Source of the DNA: Anaerorhabdus sp036636695
Lineage (GTDB): Bacteria; Bacillota_I; Bacilli_A; Erysipelotrichales; Erysipelotrichaceae
NCBI RefSeq assembly: GCF_036636695.1
Contig: NZ_JAVWNW010000020.1
Strand: one strand, 5' to 3'
Length of the DNA: 27,522 bases
Positions 22,984 through 27,522 of this stretch are shown here, one piece after another. How positions within the stretch are numbered: position 1 is the stretch's first letter; each line of letters starts with the position of its first letter. The notes beneath the pieces are model-generated. The model did no database searches, was not told where the DNA came from, and saw only the letters and a program-made list of their open reading frames with translations. Made by a program: the position numbers and the translations under genes.

Positions 22984-25923
22984 TTATTCTGAAACTTCTT
23001 TCCATCTTAAGCTAAATAAGAATAATATTGTTGCGAGAATTATGACTGCAATAAATATTGGTGTCCATTCATTAACTAAAATCATATTTAATGAGAAGTT
23101 GCTTGTTACAAATAAGAAGATTAGTAATCCAATTGATACAATTGAAATCAAAATTGAGTAAACGCTACTTCTTTTGTACATACTTATCACTTCTACACCT
23201 TCAAATACTGATAATTCTTCTTTTTTCTTTTTTGAAACAAAAGAAATAAGAGCTAATAATACGATTACACCTGTCATTAGAACATTTACAAGTGGCCATC
23301 CACCTAAATCTACTGGTATTGCTACTTGTGGTGTCATATTTTCGTTTTCTATTTCAATTTCTGGTAATTTCGCTTCTGGTGTTTCAGTAACTGTATCAAT
23401 AACCGGTGTCATTACTTTTTCATCTTCAATCTTTGATTCTTCTATTGGTTGATTTGGCTGGTTTGGTTTTACTTGATTTGCGTTATTTACAATTGGTGTT
23501 TCCATCCTATCTGTAACGCATGCTGTTCCATTCCAGTAATAGTCATTTGCATATCCATCATCTTGACATGTTCTGCCTGCCTCAGGTGTTGGTGGAGTAT
23601 TTGATGCTGGTGGTGCACTTGGTGTTACAACTGGTTTGATGACATCATTCATGAAAACAATGTTATTTGTGTAATCTTGTGCTAGCCCTGTTACTGTTGT
23701 CACTCCATTTATGTCTACTTCTACTGTATATACACCGGTTGTTGCTCTTCCTCCTTTTGCCGGAATAGCTAAACTTGTTCCATTTACTGTAATTGATGTT
23801 ACTTCATGATTTGCATTTGGTGTATTAATAGTTCTAAAGTTAATAAACTGATTAGGTATTGCTAAATTACCATTCATAATTTGATTTATAGTAACAGTAT
23901 CGTGTGTATCAATAGTTCCATCATTATTTACATCTGCTGATTCTACAGCAAATGGATCTACAATATTTTCTAAACCCACATCAGCTCGGAGAATTAAATC
24001 CGAATCTTCTTTGTTAACAATACCATCTCGATTTGCATCTCCCTTCAACATCCACTCTGTGATTGTTCCATTTGTTGAAGTAGTTGTCAAATAGATTGAG
24101 TTATCAACACGATAGCGAGCGACAAAGGTCATATTCACATCCATAATAAGATTTGATAATTCTTCTGGTGTTATTGGTGTTTCCGTACCATCGTCATTTT
24201 TAAGTGCCCAGTAATCAAATATATTCCTTCCATAATTATTCACTTTTGGAAAAATCAAGCCTGTCGCTCCTTGTGGTACGATAATAACCGCATTACTTGA
24301 AAAAGGTTCTACTCTTCCACCGATAGCTTCAAATGCACTGTTATTATCACTAAAGCCTCCACCGTTATGAAGGAATTGTATAATTCGATGATTTGGCGTT
24401 GAAACAATTTGTTTTAAAACAATGTTTGGAGATGCTTTGCTTATCATATAACCACGTTCTCTTACATTTATTCCTTCAAAATTATTTACATAAATTGAAG
24501 CATTTTCAATGCTTGAATGTGGTTGAACTATTACTTTTCCATTTGAGAAAAGTGCTGGAGCTACTTCCACTTGGTAGATTTGACTGCCAATTTCTCCTAC
24601 ATAGATATTCGATGTTGCAGATGCTAAATATATCGCATTTTCAACAACTGCATCTTCTGATAATAGTTCTACATGTGACTTATCATTAACCTTGATTGAA
24701 ACTCCTGAAGTATTACTGTTATTTTCCATCTTCACTTGATCAAGGAGTGTTAAGCGTGATTCAAGTTTGCCTGTATAGTTAAATCCTATTGTTTGTAAAT
24801 TTATTACTTTAGGTGTTTCATTATCAATAATTTTAGCAGTATTTTTAAGTAATATTTCACTATCATTAGAATGAATAATTCCTGAATAAGAAATATCTTC
24901 ATAAATAATATTGTTAGAAATTTCTGCATTCCCTGATATCTCAATTCTCGCTATTGAAACATATAGGATATTGTGTTTATCTTCATTACTATGAATTTTT
25001 ACATCATCAGTAATTAAATTAGATGCAGTCCCATGTCCTACTGGCCCAGCATACGAAATCGTACTTGTTTCAGTAGCACTGCCTGTTGCATTTTTGTTGA
25101 TGTTATTTCTTATTTCAGTTATGCCTATTAAATTTAGATTTGATCCATACATATAGATTAAATTCATTGCATTGTTTGGAAATGTTGCTTTATTTCCATC
25201 GACAATTAAATTATTAATCGTTAACGTCACATTTTGACCTGTAACTTTTATCAATTGCGTATTGTTTTCTGCACGAATAAGAATTGTTGGTTGTCCATTC
25301 GCAATTAAAAAATCCGGATCTGTTTCAATAGTTATTGATTTTGTAATATCAATTTTATTTGTTTCATCTATTTGATAAACAGAAACATTTGTACGAATAA
25401 CATCATTTTCATTTGCATTATCAATTGCTTCTTGTAGTTGCGAAAATGCTAGACCAGTATTCTCTAATTCGCTCCCCGTGTTTCTCCATATTTGAAAATC
25501 ATTCATAGCTATCGGTTGAACATCTTGAGTTTCGACTTCTTCACCAGTTTCACTCATTAGTTCATTGATTTCGACACTTTGAGTTTTTAATGAATAGATT
25601 TTTTCTCCTGCTTCATCTTTTGTTGAGTATGAAACTTCAATTGTATAGAAGCCATTCTCCTCCACATTAAAAATCGCCTGATTTCCTTCAATTACTTCGC
25701 TCTTTTCAACAAGCGTAATTGATTCAATTTCAGTTTCATCGTTTGATTCTGTGTTGACGACTATCGCTGCACTTGTCAAATCTTCATTGATTTCAGTGCT
25801 TACAATTATTCCAATACTTTCTTCTGCATAAGCTTGTATAAGCGGAATTTGAGTTCCTACTAGGGCTATAAGCATAAACAGTGAAATTGTTAAATTGATT
25901 AATTTTCCTATTTTTGTTTTCAT
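22984..25923 (-). CDS. Large membrane-anchored surface protein (beta-helix, InlB-like repeat, dockerin-like)
   Basis: This 979-residue exported protein has an N-terminal signal peptide (cleavage probably after Ala33, QAYA). In order it shows an N-terminal beta domain (about 35-125), a beta-helix-like region with many short N/I-rich strands (about 180-500), an InlB-B-like repeat (about 514-606, with GYR/FDYWALK features), and two EF-type loops (D629-x-N631-x-D633...D640 and D664-x-N666-x-D668...D675) forming a dockerin-like unit. A short beta domain, a Pro-rich linker with TCQDDGY...ACV (786-802), and an Asn/Glu/Pro-rich stalk follow. The end has three membrane helices (about 877-896, 921-941 and 953-972) with a KKKKEE stop-transfer, not an LPxTG signal. 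It is probably an adhesin or glycan-binding protein; no catalytic motif was recognised. The AAGGTGAG site supports the start. Confidence 0.85.
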   Translation of the reverse strand: MKTKIGKLINLTISLFMLIALVGTQIPLIQAYAEESIGIIVSTEINEDLTSAAIVVNTESNDETEIESITLVEKSEVIEGNQAIFNVEENGFYTIEVSYSTKDEAGEKIYSLKTQSVEINELMSETGEEVETQDVQPIAMNDFQIWRNTGSELENTGLAFSQLQEAIDNANENDVIRTNVSVYQIDETNKIDITKSITIETDPDFLIANGQPTILIRAENNTQLIKVTGQNVTLTINNLIVDGNKATFPNNAMNLIYMYGSNLNLIGITEIRNNINKNATGSATETSTISYAGPVGHGTASNLITDDVKIHSNEDKHNILYVSIARIEISGNAEISNNIIYEDISYSGIIHSNDSEILLKNTAKIIDNETPKVINLQTIGFNYTGKLESRLTLLDQVKMENNSNTSGVSIKVNDKSHVELLSEDAVVENAIYLASATSNIYVGEIGSQIYQVEVAPALFSNGKVIVQPHSSIENASIYVNNFEGINVRERGYMISKASPNIVLKQIVSTPNHRIIQFLHNGGGFSDNNSAFEAIGGRVEPFSSNAVIIVPQGATGLIFPKVNNYGRNIFDYWALKNDDGTETPITPEELSNLIMDVNMTFVARYRVDNSIYLTTTSTNGTITEWMLKGDANRDGIVNKEDSDLILRADVGLENIVDPFAVESADVNNDGTIDTHDTVTINQIMNGNLAIPNQFINFRTINTPNANHEVTSITVNGTSLAIPAKGGRATTGVYTVEVDINGVTTVTGLAQDYTNNIVFMNDVIKPVVTPSAPPASNTPPTPEAGRTCQDDGYANDYYWNGTACVTDRMETPIVNNANQVKPNQPNQPIEESKIEDEKVMTPVIDTVTETPEAKLPEIEIENENMTPQVAIPVDLGGWPLVNVLMTGVIVLLALISFVSKKKKEELSVFEGVEVISMYKRSSVYSILISIVSIGLLIFLFVTSNFSLNMILVNEWTPIFIAVIILATILFLFSLRWKEVSE

Positions 25924-26105
25924 TTTCTTCTCACCTTCATTTTTGATACTATGCCTCTCAATATATATGTCTTTTTATTTCATAAAAATGCGCCATTTTT
26001 TATTAACTTTCTATAAATTGAGTTGCTGGCTTTATCCATGTTATGAATAATTAGCTACTACTTACTTAGTAAAGACTTTATTATTTCAATAATCGGTCAT
26101 TTTTC

Positions 26106-26129
26106 AATATTTATTTACCTATAAATATT
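26106..26129. repeat. Perfect 9-bp inverted repeat in the divergent region
   Basis: AATATTTAT and ATAAATATT flank a 6-base spacer. The repeat lies about 65 bases before the sigma-gene -35 box and about 180 bases from the surface-gene start, a possible shared operator. AT-rich composition raises the chance of coincidence. Confidence 0.5.
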
Positions 26130-26193
26130 TATAAGACCTTAAATAGTTTTTAGTATCATTTGATAACTTGTTCTTTTTTGTAATTATTGCTGC

Positions 26194-26222
26194 TTGATTT
26201 TTCGACTTTTTTTGATTATAGT
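26194..26222 (+). promoter_or_regulatory. Sigma-A-like promoter of the sigma-factor gene
   Basis: TTGATT (26194-26199) and TATAGT (26217-26222) are spaced by 17 bases, with a five-of-six match at -10. Transcription would start near 26229, leaving a 32-base leader with GGAGG (26248-26252) 8 bases before the ATG. Confidence 0.6.
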
Positions 26223-26260
26223 TTGTAAACGTAGTAAGCATTTACCCGGAGGTACCCATC

Positions 26261-27490
26261 ATGCATAAATTAGATTATGTAGAACTTAGTCAGTTATTAG
26301 AAAATTTTAAACGTGGTGATTCGTTTGCATTTGAACAGATTTATCAAGCAACCTATTCCCATCAAATCGCACTGGCTACTCATCTTTTAAAAAATAATTC
26401 ACTAGCTGAAGATGTTGTGCAAGACTCTTACTTAACACTCTGTGAATCGATTTATAGAATAAAAGATCCAAAAGCTTTAGTTTCTTATTTAAATAGAATT
26501 ACCCGTAATAAATGCATTGATAGGTTAAAATACGATTCTAAAATATCTTATTTACATAATGATATTTCTGAACTTGCTGACTTCATTACTGACAATTCAG
26601 AATTGAATAGTAAAGATGAAGTAGGTAACTTAATTGAATATGCTCTTGACAACCTATCTACAGAAGATAGAGAAATCGTCGAAATGAAATACTTCGAAGA
26701 TATGCGAATTAAAGATATTTCTGAGGCTTTGAATTTATCACAACGCACAATTAATCGTCGCTTATCAACTTCTCTTTCAAAGCTAAAATTATATATATCA
26801 CGCTATAAAAATTCTTCATTTATTTTTCTACCTCCATTTGTTGCAAAGCCAATCAAAAACCTTATCGCCACTGTTCATGAAGGTTTTAATAAATTCACTA
26901 CATTGATTAAAGAGACTGTACTTTTCAGAATGAATTCAATTCTATCCGTCAATTCATTAGTCAGTGTTTCTTCTATCACTATTTTCCTTTCACTTGTACC
27001 TAACAATGTTTTCTTTACTCCTATTGCTACAGATTCTTTTGTTGGTGGTGCTAAGATTTTTATAATAGAAAATTTAAATAAAGAAGAAGTTAAAGATATT
27101 CAATTATTTACTACATCTGGCAATAACATCACCAGTTTTGTTTATAGTTATCCATATATTTCAATCAAAGAAAATGGTGAATATCTTATCGAAATAACTG
27201 ACTCAAACAATAACGTTATTCATAAAAGAATTGATATTAAAAACATTGATAATACTGCACCAAAAATCGAAATTTTAAATTATAATTCTGTTACTGCAAC
27301 GATTAGAATTACTGATGAATTATCTGGAGTTGATGCAGCTTCTCTACAGATAGTAAGTGAGGATCAATCAAATATTTCTTATACCGTTTTAAGTCAAAAT
27401 GATAAGGAATTAAAAATTAATTTTGCGCATAATTCTTTGCCTTTTCATATCGTGATTAATGATAACGTGAATAATAGCTTCCACGTGTAA
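26261..27490 (+). CDS. ECF-like sigma factor fused to a transmembrane helix and extracellular Ig-like domain
   Basis: This 409-residue protein has an N-terminal sigma-70 region 2 (about residues 16-92, with EDVVQDSYLTL and a YLNRITRNKCIDRLK core-binding and -10-contact stretch) and region 4 (about 125-178, with LSTEDREIVEMKYFEDMRIKDIS and helix-turn-helix LSQRTINRRLSTSLSKL). After a basic/amphipathic linker (180-222) comes one hydrophobic helix (about 226-248). About 160 residues outside follow, with two beta-sandwich-like units (about 262-328 and 332-409), the second opening NTAPKIEIL and carrying DELSGVD, typical of bacterial Ig-like repeats. The sigma domain would be held at the membrane until a signal or a protease frees it; this is inferred. 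The stop codon lies in a hairpin, so the natural C-terminus may be cut. It diverges from the surface-protein gene. Confidence 0.85.
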   Translation: MHKLDYVELSQLLENFKRGDSFAFEQIYQATYSHQIALATHLLKNNSLAEDVVQDSYLTLCESIYRIKDPKALVSYLNRITRNKCIDRLKYDSKISYLHNDISELADFITDNSELNSKDEVGNLIEYALDNLSTEDREIVEMKYFEDMRIKDISEALNLSQRTINRRLSTSLSKLKLYISRYKNSSFIFLPPFVAKPIKNLIATVHEGFNKFTTLIKETVLFRMNSILSVNSLVSVSSITIFLSLVPNNVFFTPIATDSFVGGAKIFIIENLNKEEVKDIQLFTTSGNNITSFVYSYPYISIKENGEYLIEITDSNNNVIHKRIDIKNIDNTAPKIEILNYNSVTATIRITDELSGVDAASLQIVSEDQSNISYTVLSQNDKELKINFAHNSLPFHIVINDNVNNSFHV

Positions 27491-27522
27491 AACACGTGGT
27501 TCTGACTTAACCCTATAAGGGC
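27481..27522. mobile_element. Possible IS200/IS605-type element end (two hairpins at window edge)
   Basis: CCACGTGT-AAA-ACACGTGG (27481-27499) is a perfect 8-bp hairpin, followed 11 bases later by CCCT-ATA-AGGG (27511-27521). Paired subterminal hairpins without terminal inverted repeats or a clear U tract fit the ends of IS200/IS605-type elements. The sigma gene's stop codon lies inside the first hairpin, as expected if the element inserted into its 3' end. No transposase is visible, since the window ends. A hairpin terminator without a U tract is the alternative. Confidence 0.45.

Larger units (their letters stand above)
25924..26260. other. Divergent regulatory region between the surface-protein and sigma-factor genes
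   Basis: These 337 bases are very AT-rich, with no supportable coding sequence. They hold at least four short inverted repeats: AAAAATG-CGC-CATTTTT (25984-26000), TTACT-T-AGTAA (26062-26072), ATTATT-TC-AATAAT (26080-26093) and a 9-bp pair at 26106-26129. A clear promoter faces the sigma gene. For the surface gene no convincing sigma-A pair was found; a TTGAAA lies near 26102-26107 with only a weak -10. An alternative-sigma promoter could fit, but its motif cannot be defined from one site. Confidence 0.55.

Noticed and set aside
25780..26260. LPxTG sorting signal or sortase substrate for the surface protein
   Set aside because: No LPxTG-like motif occurs near the C-terminus. The protein ends with three membrane helices instead.
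1..27522. CRISPR arrays, tRNA or rRNA genes, riboswitches
   Set aside because: No regularly spaced repeats, cloverleaf-like sequences or recognisable riboswitch cores were seen on either strand. The gaps are too short or are explained by promoters and terminators.

Overview
The window is low-GC, AT-rich DNA from a Gram-positive (Firmicutes-type) bacterium, most plausibly a gut-associated Erysipelotrichia-like organism. The evidence is strong AGGAGG-type ribosome sites, PTS genes, Firmicutes-style regulators with PTS domains, and a surface protein whose InlB-type repeat, CQDDGY cysteine motif and three-helix C-terminal membrane anchor resemble proteins from that group. The lineage is inferred; no rRNA or tRNA gene is present to confirm it.

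Region 1 (1-7673, all minus strand) is a sugar operon read from about 6583 down to position 1: a lactose/cellobiose-family PTS IIC, a PTS-domain transcription regulator, a YczE-like membrane protein, a GH4 6-phospho-alpha-glucosidase (GlvA/MalA type), PTS IIB, PTS IIA, a stand-alone RarA/MgsA C-terminal-like protein, and the first codons of an FAD/NAD-binding oxidoreductase that runs off the window. An alpha-glucoside is probably imported and phosphorylated by IIABC, then cleaved by the GH4 enzyme. Upstream lies a separately terminated old-yellow-enzyme family oxidoreductase.

Region 2 (7674-11576, plus strand) is a two-gene heterodimeric ABC exporter of unknown substrate, closed by a bidirectional terminator.

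Region 3 (11581-22940, minus strand) is a phosphonate module. The catabolic operon runs phnG-phnH-phnI-phnJ-phnK-phnM-hexapeptide acyltransferase-phnL-PHP phosphoesterase (PhnPP-like)-inositol-monophosphatase-like gene and ends at a strong terminator. It is followed by the transporter genes phnD-phnC-phnE-phnE. The core carbon-phosphorus lyase set is complete. PhnP and PhnN are absent here, and a PHP-family enzyme probably takes over hydrolysis of the cyclic ribose phosphate.

Region 4 (22941-27522) holds a 979-residue exported, membrane-anchored surface protein with beta-helix-like, InlB-like and dockerin-like parts (minus strand). Diverging from it is an ECF-like sigma factor fused in one chain to a transmembrane helix and an extracellular Ig-like region (plus strand). 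This fusion, and its pairing with the surface gene, is the most interesting part of the window. The sigma gene ends inside a strong hairpin followed by a second hairpin, which looks like the end of an IS200/IS605-type element, although a plain 3' hairpin is not excluded.
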